From Lathyrus oleraceus (lineage: Eukaryota; Streptophyta; Magnoliopsida; Fabales; Fabaceae): a stretch of 64,000 nt of DNA. This document shows, one piece after another, positions 33,335 through 46,202 of the stretch. Made by a program: the position numbers and the translations under genes. Position 1 is the stretch's first letter, and each line of letters starts with the position of its first letter. The notes beneath the pieces were generated by a model, which searched no databases, had not been told where the DNA came from, and saw only the letters and a program-made list of their open reading frames with translations. Where the stretch lies: NCBI RefSeq assembly GCF_024323335.1, contig NC_066583.1:373199175-373263174 (forward strand), read 5' to 3'.

Positions 33335-33999
33335 GTTGGTTTCTAAACCCATTGAATACAATAATCCCACTCCTTCGCCAAATTTTGAATTCCTTGTGTT
33401 TGAGGCTGAGGAAGGAAGTGATGAAGAAGTATCTGATGAATTGTTTCGTATACTTCAGCACGAGGAAAAAGCCATCCAGCCATTCGAAGAGCAGATTGAG
33501 TTAGTCAACTTGGGTTCCGAAGATGATGTGAAGGAAGTCAAGATTGGGTCTCGACTGTGTCCAGAAGTGAAGAAAGGGTTGATTGATCTTCTCCAAGAGT
33601 ATTTAGATGTGTTTGTCTGGTCCTATCAAGACATGTCTAGTTTGGATTCTGAGATTGTGGAGCATAGATTACCGTTGAAGCCAGAATGCCCTCCAGTCAA
33701 GCAGAAGTTGAGGAGAACTCATCCTGATATGGCAGTGAATATCAAAGAGGAAGTGCAGAAGCAGATTGACGTCGGTTTCCTTGTTACCACTGAGTATCCG
33801 AAGTGGGTGGCCAAGATTGTGCCTGTTCCGAAGAAGGATGGAAAAGTCTGTATGTGTGTTGATTATAGAGATTTGAATAAATCCAGTCCGAAGGATGATT
33901 TTCCTCTGCCACACATTGATATGTTGGTAGACAATACAACTAAATTCAAAGTCTTTTCGTTTATGGACGGATTTTCCGGATATAATCAGATCAAGATGG
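33335..33999 (+). pseudogene. Ogre-old pol, 5' part of RT
   Basis: Runs from the acceptor through LFRILQHEEKAIQPFEEQIE and the RT start (LPLKPECPPVKQKLRRTHPD, VPVPKKDGKVCMCVDYRDLN, DFPLPHIDMLVDN) to FMDGFSGYNQIKM. There the Ogre-young insertion (TSD GATGG, 33995-33999) interrupts it. This stretch has no stop. The frame resumes at 51336. One visible deviation is VCMCVDYRDLN against VRMCVDYRDLN in Ogre-young. Confidence 0.88.
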
Positions 34000-36900
34000 T
34001 GTAACACGGTGGGAGAACTGACTTTAGTTAAATGTTGCGGATAGCAAGAGTCGCCATCGACTTTTATTTTATCCAAAAGGAAAGGACATAAAAGAACAGG
34101 AAAGACCTTAAAAAGATTTTGAGTTCGGGGGGTAGGTTATACAAAGGGAAGGTATTAGCACCCTTTATATCCATGGTTATCCATGGGCTCTTAGTTACGT
34201 AGCTCACTTTGTTTGTTTGCAAGAGTGTAGTGTGTGATTAGAAAAATTTCTTTAAGTACTTTGTAATGACCCTCGTATGGGTGTATACAAAGCCTAGTTT
34301 AGAAATTGTGAGGTGTAAAAGTAATTTTGAAAAGTGTGAGCAAGTAACTATGAGATACCTACCCTAGATTAAGTCTTTCGTGTTCTCGTATATTCTTTCA
34401 ATGGTAAGACTGTCCCTATTATTAAGGAATAGGTAGTCATTACCTTGGATGTGTTTAAGGGACGGGCGTAGGGTCATCGTATGGTCAATGAAGGCAACAT
34501 AAGGGGTGTCTTTAGCAACTCGTAGGGACTATCATCATATTTACCGAAGGGACAAGATCATTATATCGTAGGCAACCTCGTAGGAACTTGATCTTTCAAG
34601 TTTATAGGGACTTGATGATTTTTCTGTTTGAAGGGACTTTGCTTAAGACACCCCTATTTTCGAGGGACTTGACCATTTAAAGAAGGCAACCAAGAGGAAT
34701 ACCCTAGGAAGTACAGATGGCGATCAAAGATCGACCTACGTGTGTGTGTTATTTTTCAGATATTTGTCTTGAATTTAATTTTCTAAGTTCAATTATTTAC
34801 AGTTAGTTTTTTGCACTCCCTAAATTACTAACCACGCAATAAATATTTACAAAAATAAAAGCAAGAAAAATAAATTCCTAAACTATTACATGGCTATGGG
34901 ACAGATACATAATAATCAGGCGAGACAGAATAAATTTACAACCTATACATTTGTTCCTAATATTATAAATAAAACAAAATTAAAATAAGGAAAATAATGA
35001 AGCAAAAATAGAATAGATAAAAGCAAATAATAATAAAATAATAAATAAACAATGGTAATAAAGCAATAATAAAATAACAATAATAATAAAGTGATAATAA
35101 AAAGGTTAGAATTTTAAAAGAAATTATTTTAGGTTAAACAAGTTAGATTTTTTTAGAAGTTATTAGAAAAATATGAGTTTAAAATAAATTAGTAATAATA
35201 AAAGAATTTAAAATACATTAATGTACAAATTATAAAATAAAAGAGTTATATGAAAAATATTAAGTTAGTTATTTACAAAATAAATAAAGATTATAGAAAA
35301 TATCAAATTATTAGATTAATAGGTTTATTATTATTATTCAATTAGAAAAATGGTCAATTAGATTTTATTTACAAAATATATAAGGATTTATTATTATAAG
35401 TAAGTAATAAAAAAAAAGTTATTAAAATAGTTAGTATTTAGTATTTATTTACAAAAAATATAAAGGTTATAGAAAGATATTAAATAATTAATTTAGTAGG
35501 TTTTCACGCCCTACATTACTAAACTACGCAGTTAATATAGGATCAATGGCAGAAATTTAAATGGCAGAAAAATAAATGGTAGAAAAATAAAATGACAGAA
35601 AATAAAACCCTAATTATTACAACGCTTTGGTGCAGTTACATAATAAAGATGGCGAAAAGTAAAACTGAAAATATTACAAGTTAAAACTTAAAATATTACA
35701 AGGGCGAAGCAGTTACAGTGTATGAATAACATAAATATGAGCGAAAATAGGAAATAATAATAAGGTTTGTTAAGGTTTAAGAAAAAGTTTATGGTTTAGA
35801 GGAAATAACACGGTTAAAGTTTTAGGTTTGAAATTTAGAGTTTGTGGCGAAATTGTCAGGGTTTAGGAAAAATCAGGGTAGTTAGTTATGAAAAAAAAAT
35901 GTGCAGATCTAAATATATGTATATAAAAATAAAAAAAAGATATGAATTAAAAAAAACAACGGCGTTGCTAGCGCAAAATTGCGATCATCGCAACTGGATC
36001 TGATAACAAAAATGTCACGCCTCATACACGTATATGTGAAAACGGCGTATTGACACGATCCGATCCGAAAACATAATCAAATTATAATATAAAATAGAAA
36101 TATATATATATTTAACACTCTAGTTACATATTATAAATTATATATTATATGATCCATATGCATTTTTATTAACAACAAAAATATTATTATATTATATTAT
36201 ATATTATGAGACATGTAAAACTTATATAAAAACAAACACATCAAATACATAATACAATGAACCAAATTATTATACATGTTATACTTATTTGCATAAGAAA
36301 AGCAAAACGGCGATATCCTGATATATTTAACCAAACCGCATGTATCTGGAATACATAACACAGTCACACATATGAACATGTATTTGAAACACAGTAACAA
36401 ATATATCAACAAAATAGATAAAGTATATATCATATATAAACTATTACTAAACTGTGTGTACGATAGTATAGATCAGCCACTTTCAGTTTCTCTTTTTTTG
36501 TTCTGTATTTTTGCCTCCCTCTATCAGTCATGCTAGTAAGTATATATAGGAACAAATTATGTTAATGATAATGGGCCTAAGTTTATTTTGAAACCCAATA
36601 TTAAATTAAAAACTGAATAAAGTTAAATAATTAAAATAGTTAAAATTAAAATAAAAACTAATTAACCTATTTATTTATTCTAGACCCAATATAAAAATAA
36701 ATAGACTCAAAAAAAAAAAAGTCGGGCACCAAAATGCTCGAAAAAATAAAATGAACACGTCAAAATAATCAGCGCGAAATAAATGACTCGGAAAAATACA
36801 GCGTTTGGTCGGATTTTGAAATAAAAATTATGACCGTTTAAACTGCTCAGACTGATCAACATATGACCAAAAATAGTCGTAAAAATATTTTTAGCATGTC

Positions 36901-37148
36901 AAATTAAACCACGTGAACCGCAGATTAATGTTACCGACATTTGCAAACTTAAACTTGACATTTTTTCGTTGACTAATTTTAGGCACAGTTAAAAAGTTAA
37001 TTTGACCAGTCTGTTTGTAAATTCCGAGAAATTATTCCGGCTAATATTAAGACAGAAAAAAATGTTATGCTATGAAGATGATGCAAATGAATGTGAAACA
37101 AAAAATTGGTTAGAGTTAAAAATAGAGGGCAAATTTTGGGGTGCAACA
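34000..37148 (-). repeat. Ogre-young 3' LTR, 3149 bp
   Basis: Bounded on the plus strand by TGTAACACGG and GGTGCAACA, and matched throughout by 48173-51335. It includes a very AT-rich zone (34840-35500) of AATAATAAA-type words. A TATA box on the minus strand lies at 36541-36548. No gene. Confidence 0.95.
36541..36548 (-). promoter_or_regulatory. TATA box of the Ogre-young 3' LTR
   Basis: TATATATA on the minus strand in context CCTATATATACTT; the same sequence is at 50729-50736 in the 5' LTR, which is the copy that would drive the element. Confidence 0.55.
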
Positions 37149-39004
37149 GCTGCCCCTGTTCAATTTTCTGAAACCTGAGGAGTTAGATTGGCCTGTGTGC
37201 CATTCGTGACTTGGAAGGTTGAAGGGGATTGAACACAAAAGCCCAAAAATTTGCACTCGCCGGTGCGTAAAGTAACACTGATGACTGGTTGTATATGCTT
37301 AAGTGGGCTTGAAGATGCCACTTGGAAGAACTGGAGATGGGCTTATAGATGCCATCCATAATATCAGGAGGTGATAATATCTTGATGTTGATACTGGATA
37401 TCAGTACTAGGTCTTCGTATAGGCCGTCTCTGAATCGTATCTAAGAACATACTTTTAATTTAAGTGTCAGAACCAAATCTTCGTGGCGATTTCTTTCTGA
37501 ATTAAGTATCAGCACTAGACCTTCGTATAGATCGTCTCTGAACTGTTTTGAATTGTTGAATAAACCAGTAGAAATAAATCTTCGTGATGATTATCTCTTT
37601 TGGAAATATCTTGGATTAGGGAATAGATCTTCGTATAGACCGTTTGCCTAATATCCAAGAACAAAAGAGTGTCAGGATGAAATCTCTTGAAAATATCCTA
37701 GACTAGGGAATAGATCTTCGTATAGACCGTTTGCCTACTATCCGAGGACAAAAGAGTATCAGGATTAACTCTCCTGAAAACATCCTGGACTAGGGAATAG
37801 ATCTTCGTATAGACCGTTTGCCTACTATCCAAGGACACCTTGAGTAATGATTAAGTATCAGCACTAGATCTTCGTATAGATCGTTTCTGACCTGTTGTGA
37901 ATTGTTGATAGTATTTTATCTGTATATAACCATCCTGCAAGGAAAAGGTTAGTTTATGCAATATGTATGCATGCATGGCATGGTGCATCTAAGTAAATGT
38001 ATTATGCACTTATGGATATGCCATGGTATGATGTAAATGATGTATGTATGAATCATGCGGCCTGAAGCGTCCGGATATCTTTGTATAACAACTGCTGGCT
38101 AGGGAAAATAAATCCCGATTCGTTGCTGAAGAATATGAGGAACTCGTTCCCGTCTTGTTTGATAGTATAGTATTTGTCACTTCCCGTATTCGTTCGTCGT
38201 ACTTCTATTGAAGGAATAAGTTCCTGAGTATCCCGACTGAGGATAAAAGAGATGGACATAAATTCAAGGGGAGACGTAATTCGAAGCATCTATAAAGATA
38301 GATTTGCTCTACTGGGGATTTGTAGTGGGGATGAACCGGCGAAGCTTCGTTGAACTACTACCCTCGTTCGTCCTTAGTAAATACTATTACTGCATTTTAT
38401 GCATTTCTGGTAAACATCAATCGTATTCAAAAGCATACATACATTCAAACACAACCAATGGACGTTTTCGCTTATGTAAATAGAGTAAAAGTAAATCTGG
38501 ATTCAAAGATGAAATTTTATTTATATCACAAAGTGACCTATACATAGGCAAGTTTGTACAAGGAGACAGAAATCCTAGTAAGAGGAATTCATCGTAAATT
38601 TTTTATAAAACAAAGAAAACAGCTATGTGAAAAATGATCCTATTGAGTTTCAATTCTACTATTGCCATTATCTTCAAATATCTCATCTTCTGCTGTTGAG
38701 ACAGAAACGATTGGATTGATCTTTATCTGTTTGAACTTGATTTAGGTAGCACCATCAGTTGAAGTTACATGAGTGATCCAAACGAGACATAGTCATACGC
38801 TTTAATCCCTAACTTTTGCCTGGATTGCCCTTTCAGGTTTTCAATCCACCGGGATACCCTTTTTTGCCCAAGCCGCCTTTTCAGGTTTTCGACTTGCCGG
38901 GTGTACATTTTTTTTATATATATCCCTAATTTTTGCCCGAACCCTTTTGGTTTGCCGGGATGCCCTTATTTTTGCCTAGGCCAGTCAACCCAGCGGGTCT
39001 CTTT
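37149..39004 (-). other. Ogre-young 3' UTR, including the polypurine tract
   Basis: Lies between the integrase end and the 3' LTR; no gene. On the minus strand the PPT AACAGGGGCAGC (37149-37160) abuts the LTR. A tandem array sits at 37412-37890. Nearer the pol stop (38810-39000) are three to four short imperfect copies of a CCCGG...GGCAAAAA unit, which also appears after the Ogre-old integrase at 54160-54320. Confidence 0.8.
37412..37890 (-). repeat. Tandem repeat array in the Ogre-young 3' UTR
   Basis: Eight imperfect copies on the plus strand centred on AGATCTTCGTATAGACCGT, at about 37412, 37467, 37520, 37577, 37627, 37712, 37800 and 37870. Spacing is about 50-60 bp at first and 70-90 bp later. 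The larger units include GACTAGGGAATAGATCTTCG and AAAGAGTATCAGGAT. Confidence 0.8.
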
Positions 39005-42000
39005 TTATGCGTAGTATTTTTTAACTATGTCTGCGTTTACAGGTTGTGGAAAGTCTTCACCATCCATAGTAGTAAGCATCATGGCACCTCCTGAGAATGC
39101 TCTTTTGACCACAAATGGTCCTTCATATGTAGGAGTCCACTTGCCCCTAGGATCACCCTGTGGTAGTATGATACGCTTGATTACCAAGTCACCAGCCTGA
39201 TATACCTTTGGCTTAACCTTCTTATTGAAAGCTTTGATCATCCGTTTCTGGTACATCTGACCATGACAAACAGCTGCCAACCTCTTCTCATCAATCAAAT
39301 TTATCTGGTCGAGTCTGAATCCACTCATCTTCATCCAAGCCTGCATCCTTCATGATTCTTAAGGAAGGGATCTGAACTTCAATGGGCAGAACTGCTTCCA
39401 TACCATAGACTAAGGAGAATGGGGTTGCCCCTGTTGAAGTACGTATTGTAGTGCGATAACCATGAAGAGCAAATGGTAACATCTCGTGCCAATCCTTGTA
39501 AGTAACAGTCATCTTCTGTAGAATCTTCTTAATGTTCTTATTAGCAGCTTCTACTGCCCCATTCATCTTCGGACGATACGGAGAAGAGTTGTGATGCTTA
39601 ATCTTGAACTGCATGCAGAGATCAATAATCATGGTATTGTTCAGATTAGAGCCATTGTCTGTGATAATCCTTTCAGGGATGCCATACCTACATTTGAGAT
39701 TATTCTTAATGAATTGAGCCACAACATTCTTGGTAACAGATGCGAATGAGGCTGCCTCTACCCACTTTGTAAAGTAATCAATAGCAACTAGGATGAAACG
39801 ATGCCCATTAGAAGCAGTAGGCTTGATCTCACCAATCATATCAATGCCCCACATGGCAAAAGGCCAAGGAGCAGTCAACACATTTAATGGAGCCGGAGGT
39901 ATATGCACTTTATCAGCATAGATTTGACACTTGTGACATGTCCTGGAATGTTGATAGCAGTCAGCTTCCATGGTAGACCAATAGTATCCTGCTCTCAATA
40001 TCTTCTTTGTCATAGTATGACCACTAGAATGAGTGCCAAAAATCCCACCATGCATGTCTTCCATAATCTCTGTTGCTTCCTTCTTATCCACACAACGAAG
40101 CAAAGTTGAATCATGATTGCGTTTGTACAAAATTCCATTACTCAAGAAGAACTTAGCAGAAAACCTCCTCAGAAACTTCTTATCTTTGACAGATGCCCCT
40201 TCAGGGAACTCCTGAGTTTCAAGATATCTTTTTACTTCATAGAACCAAGGCTTTTCCTCTCCTCCTTCAGTATCAATCTCATTGCAGTATGCAGGCTTCT
40301 CAAATCTATCAATAGTAATCTTGGGAGCTTCATCATCCCAGCTAATCTCAAACATAGATGCCATGGTGGCTAATGCATCTGCCAACTGATTCTCTCCTCG
40401 TGGAATGTGTCCAAAGGTAATCTCTTCAAAATGTGGGATCAAAGACAGCACATGCTCTCTGTAGGGAATAAGATTTTCATGCTTGGTATCCCAGTCTCCT
40501 TTAATCTGACTCACTACCAGGGCTGAATCTCCATATACGTCCAGGAACTGAATTTTCATATCAATGGCAGCTTTGATGCCCAGGATACATGCCTCATACT
40601 CAGCCATGTTATTGGTACAATAGAAATAAAGTCTTGCAGTAATCGGGGTATGACAACCTTCAGGGGAAATGATCACAACACCAACACCATTACCAAGTGC
40701 ATTAGAAGCTCCATCAAAAACCATAGTCCATCGGGATCCTTGTTCAGGTCCGTCATATTGTCCAGGTTCTTTGGTAATAATCATAATGTCTTCATCGGGG
40801 AATTCAAAACTCATTGACTGATAATCATCCACTGCCTGATGAGCCAAATGATCAGCTACAACACTTCCTTTAATGGCCTTCTGAGTAGTGTACTGTATAT
40901 CATATTCTGTTAAGATCATTTGCCATCTCGCTATTCGTCCGGAGAGAGCAGGTTTCTCGAATATGTACTTGATTGGATCCATCTTCGAAATCAATAAGGT
41001 AGTATGAGTCAACATATACTGTCTTAGTCGGCGAGCAGCCCATGCCAAAGCGCAGCAAGTTTTCTCGAGCAGTGAGTATCTTGTTTCACAGTCGGTAAAC
41101 TTTTTGCTAAGGTAGTATATTGCCTGTTCTTTTCGACCAGACTCGTCATGTTGCCCCAACACACACCCCATTGAGTTGTCTAATACTGTTAAGTACATAA
41201 TCAAGGGTCTTCCATCAACTGGTGGCAACAAAATTGGAGGTTCTAGGAGATATCTCTTGATTTCATCAAAGGCTGTCTGGCACTCATCATTCCACTCCAT
41301 TACCTGATCTTTCTTTAACAACTTGAAGATTGGTTCGCAGGTAGCAGTTAATTGGGAAATAAATCTTGCAATGTAATTCAATCGTCCCAAGAAACCTCTA
41401 ACTTCCTTCTCAGTACGGGGAGCTGGCATCTCTTGTATAGCTTTCACTTTTGCAGGGTCTACTTCAATACCTTTTCCACTGACAATGAAACCCAGGAGTT
41501 TACCAGACCTAACTCCAAAAGTACACTTGTTTGGGTTCACTCTCAATTTGTATTTCTTCAACCTTTCAAACAACTTATGCAGATGATCAAGGTGTTGCTC
41601 TTCATTCTGGGACCTGGCTATCATATCATCCACATATACCTCTATCTCATGATGAATCATATCGTGAAACAAAGCCACCATAGCACGCTGATATGTTGCC
41701 CCGACATTCTTCAAACCAAATGGCATCACTTTATAGCAAAAGGTACCCCACTGTGTAACAAATGTAGTCTTCTCCATATCTTCAGGTGCCATCTTGATTT
41801 GATTGTAACCAGAGAAACCATCCATGAAAGAGAATACTTTATGCTGAGCAGTGTTGTCTACCAGAACATCAATATGAGGCAGTGGAAAGTCATCTTTGGG
41901 GCTGGCCTTATTCAAATCCCTGTAGTCTACACACATACGTACTTTACCATCTTTCTTAGGTACCGGTACCACATTTGCAACCCATTGAGGATAAGAAGTC

Positions 42001-42465
42001 ACAACTAAGAACCCTGCATCAAATTGTTTCATTACCTCTGCTTTAATCTTTTCTGACATTTCAGGACGCATGCGACGAACCTTCTGCTTCTATGGACGAC
42101 AATCTTCTTTTACCGGTAAACGGTGAACCACAATGTCCGTATCCAACCCTGGCATATCTTCATAGGACCAAGCAAAGATTTCCACATAATCACGTAACAT
42201 TTGAATTAATCTGCTCTTGACACCATCTTCTAATTCAGCTCCTATCTTGACCTCTTTCCTGTTTTCTTCAGTTCCCAGATTCACAACTTCGATTGGCTCT
42301 TCATGTGGCTGTATAGCTTTCTCTTCTTGTTGTAATAACCTAGCAAGCTCTACAGGTACTTCACAATCTTCATCCTTTCCATCTTCAGCTTGATAGATCG
42401 GATTCTCGAAATTATAATTGGCAATAGTATAACTGTTATCAACAGGATCCAGAGTGGATGAGGAT
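39005..42465 (-). pseudogene. pol: Ogre-young pol: RT, RNase H, second (archaeal-type) RNase H, integrase
   Basis: Reads from the splice acceptor downward. RT: VRMCVDYRDLN, FMDGFSGYNQIKMAPEDMEK and the catalytic YVDDMIARS (about residue 146 from the Met at 42071). First RNase H: LGQHDESGRKEQAIYYLSKK (about 305). The second RNase H typical of the Tat lineage follows, with FDGASN, NNMAEYEACILG, YGDSALVV and NQLADALA (about 450-567). Integrase: HHCC zinc motif (about 675-712, ending CHKCQIY) and triad GIDMIGE, TDNGSNLNN (about 805) and NGAVEAANKN (about 838). The catalytic residues all look intact. Breaks: an in-frame TAG at 42090-42092, just before the RT core, and a small frameshift near 39300-39315. 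The frameshift moves the last ~100 residues (39005-39315) into another frame. Confidence 0.92.
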
Positions 42466-42693
42466 CTGCATTTTAGTGATGTGGGTGTGTGTAAGAACAC
42501 ATAGCTGATGAAAATAAAATAAAAGAAAAACAAAGAGCCTAATATTTACGAAAACGAAACGTCCATTGATTTTTATTGAATGAAGTATGCAAATGAAATG
42601 ACATCCCGAAACAAGCATACCATTGTGCCCCGGGTAAGGAACAAGGCTTAAAAGTTTAATTGTTAAAAATACCAACACAGTAATAGTATTTAC
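42466..42693 (-). other. Predicted Ogre intron between PRO and RT (228 bp)
   Basis: On the minus strand it begins GTAAATAC within the last codons of the gag-pro frame and ends CACTAAAATGCAG. Excision removes the TAA at 42690-42692 and leaves gag-pro in the same register as pol. It occupies the same place as the 256 bp intron in Ogre-old; both start GTAA and end ATGCAG. Confidence 0.8.
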
Positions 42694-45600
42694 TCCTGAC
42701 TAAAGGAGATAGGAATAACGTCTTCAGTCTTCCAATGATTGAGCCCATCACCCACAGCAGGAAAAATCCAGTTATCCAGATTATAGTCTTCATTATAGTC
42801 ACCCACATCATTGATTTGATCTTTCATGTTCCCTGGATTGGTGATACGAACAGCACGAGCACGACGAACAGCCTTCTGGGACTCTGCAGTGAAACCCAAA
42901 CCAAACTTGTCAGACTTGTAAGGAATGTCGGGAAGCTGACCCCAAATAGTGCAACCACCTTCTTCAACCACAGCTCTAGCATCTTTGAGGGAAGCCATTG
43001 TAGGAGGTACTCTGGTAACCACAGGAACTGTTTTAACCACAGGAGGAGCTTCAGTAGCGGGAACGACCCAAGGAACTACTTCAAATGTCTGGAAAGGAGT
43101 CTCAACATATTCACCTTCCACTTCAACATACTTAAATGTATTCACATGACTGACCATATATTCTTCCTCTCCATAAACAGTTACGATCTTTCCCTTCACT
43201 GGATATCTCAACTTCTGATGTAGAGTGGAGGTCACAGCACCTGCCCCGTGGATCCAGGGGCGCCCAAGCAAACAAGAGTACGCAGGACGAATATCCATTA
43301 CATAGAAGGTAGAATCGAAGACTTGAGAGCCTACTTTGATCGGGAGATCTATTTCTCCATGCACCACTCTTCTTGAACCATCAAAGGCTCTCACCACTAT
43401 ATTACTTGATCTTAACATAGCATCTTCAGGACTGAGCTTGTTCAGAACCTCTTTGGGAAGTACATTCAATGAAGAGCCATTGTCTATCAACACATGAGAT
43501 AAGGTAGTGCCCCTACATCCAATGGAGATATGTAAAGTTCTGTTATGGTTTCTTTTGGCAGGAGTCAAGTCAGCGTCAGAAAAACCTAACCCATTATCAT
43601 AAGTCAGATGTGCAACACAATTTTCAAATTGATCCTCAGAAATTTCATTTGGTACATGAGCAGTCCTTAAGAATTTGATCAAGGCTTTAGCATGAGCCTC
43701 ATAACACAACAACAAAGACAACATGGAAATTTTGGAGGGAGTATGCCCCAACTGGTCAACAATATCATAATCACTCTTACGAATGATCTTCAACACTTCT
43801 TCCATCTGTTTAGAGAGATTTTCAGCAGTCGGTGCTTCAGCTTGCACAGGTTCAACCACAGGACCTTTGCCTCGAGCATCAGTACTTGGCTCAGAAGTGG
43901 AGGTAGTAGTTGGAAGAACTGTATTTTTTGAGGTAGCTGGAGGAGAGAAAATTCTTCCACTTCTGGTGATCTTACTAGATCCAGCAATATTATCAACATC
44001 AAGGTTATCATCAGTAACAGGTGTATCAGTCAAAGGTTCCTGCTTAACACCATGGATATAAACATCAGAACCGTAATTCCAGGGTATAGCTTTATCAGAA
44101 GTATAAGGAATAGGGCCAGGAGTGGTAATAATCATGGGAGGCACTCTAACTTCAGCAACAGTCTTCACTAGGCCTTCAGCAGTAATTTTGATAGGACCCT
44201 TGGAAGTGATCTTGACAGGGCCTTTGGAGGTAATCTTCACTGGCACTTTATCAACCATATCCACATCTTCAAACTTCTTACCTCGAGTTAGGTGTTCACA
44301 CATACTTTCCACAGAAGGAGTTTTCTCAAATAATATAGTGTAATTGTCCATGAGGCGTTGAATACCATCTTTCAACTTCCAGTAGCTATCAGGTTTGTAG
44401 GCACAATAAAAACAGTCTTCGTTGCAACCTGGAAAGAATCCATCCTGCACCAGCTTCTTCTTGATAATAGATAAGGGAGTAGTCACATTTGCTACTGAGG
44501 AAACATATGAAACTTCATCAACAGCATTAACAGTCTTCTCATGATTGGGCATGGGAGCAGTAATCACATTTGGAGTCCCAGGAGGGTCAAATTCAATCTC
44601 CCCAGCTTCAATCATATCTTGAATCTTATTTTTCAGCACCCAGCAATTGTTGGTGTCATGTCCCGGACAATTAGAATGATAGGCACATCGTGCATTAGGA
44701 TTGTACCGAGGAGAGGAAGTATTAGGATTCTGAGGAGGGTCCTTCAAAGTAATGAGTTCCCCTTTCAACATGTGTTGCAAGGCTTGGGCCAGTGACATGT
44801 TGATCTTGGTGAATTGTCTTCTAGGCTTCTGTTGATTACTCTGTGGTAGCTCTGGTGTTGCAGGAGTAGGATTAGAAATATGAACTGCTCCTACAGATTG
44901 GTGACTTCTGTTACGGCCAGGTTGACCATACACAACATTAGACTCCTTCTTTCCACTAGGGGGCTTCTTTGCAGTGCTTGATGAAGAGGCACCCACCTGT
45001 ATCTTACCACTTTTTATGCCACTTTCCACACGCTCTCCAGTCATTATCAGCTCAGTGAAACCAGATGATGAGCTTCCAATGAGGTGACTATAGAAAGGAC
45101 TATTCAGCGTACTCATAAACATATCCACTAGCTCCCTGTCAGTCAGAGGAGGTTGAACTCTGCCAGCCAGGTCTCTCCATTTCTGGGCATACTCCTTGAA
45201 ATTCTCCTTAGCACCCATTGACATGCTTTGTAGCTGCATGCGAGTAGGTGCTAAATCAGCATTGTATTGGTATTGCCTGTAGAAGGCCTCAGCAAGATCA
45301 TTCCAATCACGGATATTGACACTCTCCAATTGATAGTACCATTCCAATTGAGCTCCAGACAAGCTCTCTTGGAAGAAATGAATCCATAACTTCTTATCAG
45401 CAGTATGTGGTTGAATCCTCCGGACATAGGATCTTAAATGCAACTTGGGACATGAGACACCATCATACACCACAAAAGCAGGAACCTTGAAACCAATAGG
45501 TATAACCACTCCAGATATTAAACTCAGATCTTCAAAATCCAGCCCAGAAGATTTTTATAACTCCATAACATTCATTCTATCCACCAGCATCTTGTACTTA

Positions 45601-45899
45601 TCTTCATTAGGATCATGATAATAATTTGCTTCAGAATCAGAATCTCCCACAGTATCATGGGGACTACCTCCCTCTTTCTCAGAATTTTCAGGCTCATAAT
45701 CATCAACCTGTTCCTTTGTCTTGATAGGGCCTCTGAATCTTCTTCCCAGATTGATAAGGCCTCCTGATCTTCTAGTCTTCTTCTTCTTCTTAGCCAGCAA
45801 TGTCTTCAACTCATCTTGCCCCTTGGACAAGTTCAGAATCAACTCTTGGAATTGTGCATTCTGAGCCTGGAGATCTTTGACAGTCTGTTCAAGAGCCAT
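42690..45899 (-). pseudogene. gag: Ogre-young GAG-PRO polyprotein (1070 codons) with one in-frame stop
   Basis: Start at 45899 (AGAAATGGCT). Residues 1-30 form a coiled coil (VKDLQAQNAQFQELILNL), followed by a basic KKKKKTRR patch and an acidic linker. A TAA at 45555-45557 (about codon 115) breaks the frame, which stays open on both sides. The gag core follows: KLHLRSYVRRIQPHTADKK, LSGAQLEWYYQL, AFYRQYQYNADLAPTRMQL and KEYAQKWRDLAGRVQPPL. A Cys/His cluster RCAYHSNCPGHDTNNC is next, then three near-repeats of (V/I)KITSKGP. The aspartic protease has active site LIDNGSSLNVLP, about residue 673 of the 939-residue part downstream of the stop. The end reads CLLGRPWIHGAGAVTS and onward to the intron donor. 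A readthrough or a Gln-to-stop change would explain the single stop. Confidence 0.9.
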
Positions 45900-46202
45900 T
45901 TCTGCTGAAATAAACAGCGAGAAGATAAGATACCTGTTCATAAGAAACCTGTGATGTAATAATCTGGTATGTAGATGCTTATGCAATATTTTCAAGGACC
46001 ATAGGATTTAAATTTGTTTAAACCACCAAAAAGTAAACTTTTATTAGTAATAAACTTGTTTGCCCCTTGGGCTTACAATAAAAATGAAATGAATACAAAA
46101 AATGGGGTTTTAAGTCTCCCATGGACGTTACCTCTTTGTGTTGAGGTATGAGTTGAGATTCCGCTCCTCGTGAAGTTGTTTTGTTAGCTCCAGGATTCTT
46201 TC
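45900..46202 (-). other. Spacer between ORF1 and gag of Ogre-young
   Basis: 303 bp without a gene. Just before the gag ATG it has a pyrimidine-rich acceptor-like sequence (CTGTTTATTTCAG, ending at 45905 on the minus strand). Confidence 0.5.

Noticed and set aside
37412..37890. CRISPR-like spaced repeats
   Set aside because: Degenerate units with irregular spacing in a plant retrotransposon 3' UTR; a minisatellite, not CRISPR. The same applies to 55679-56460.
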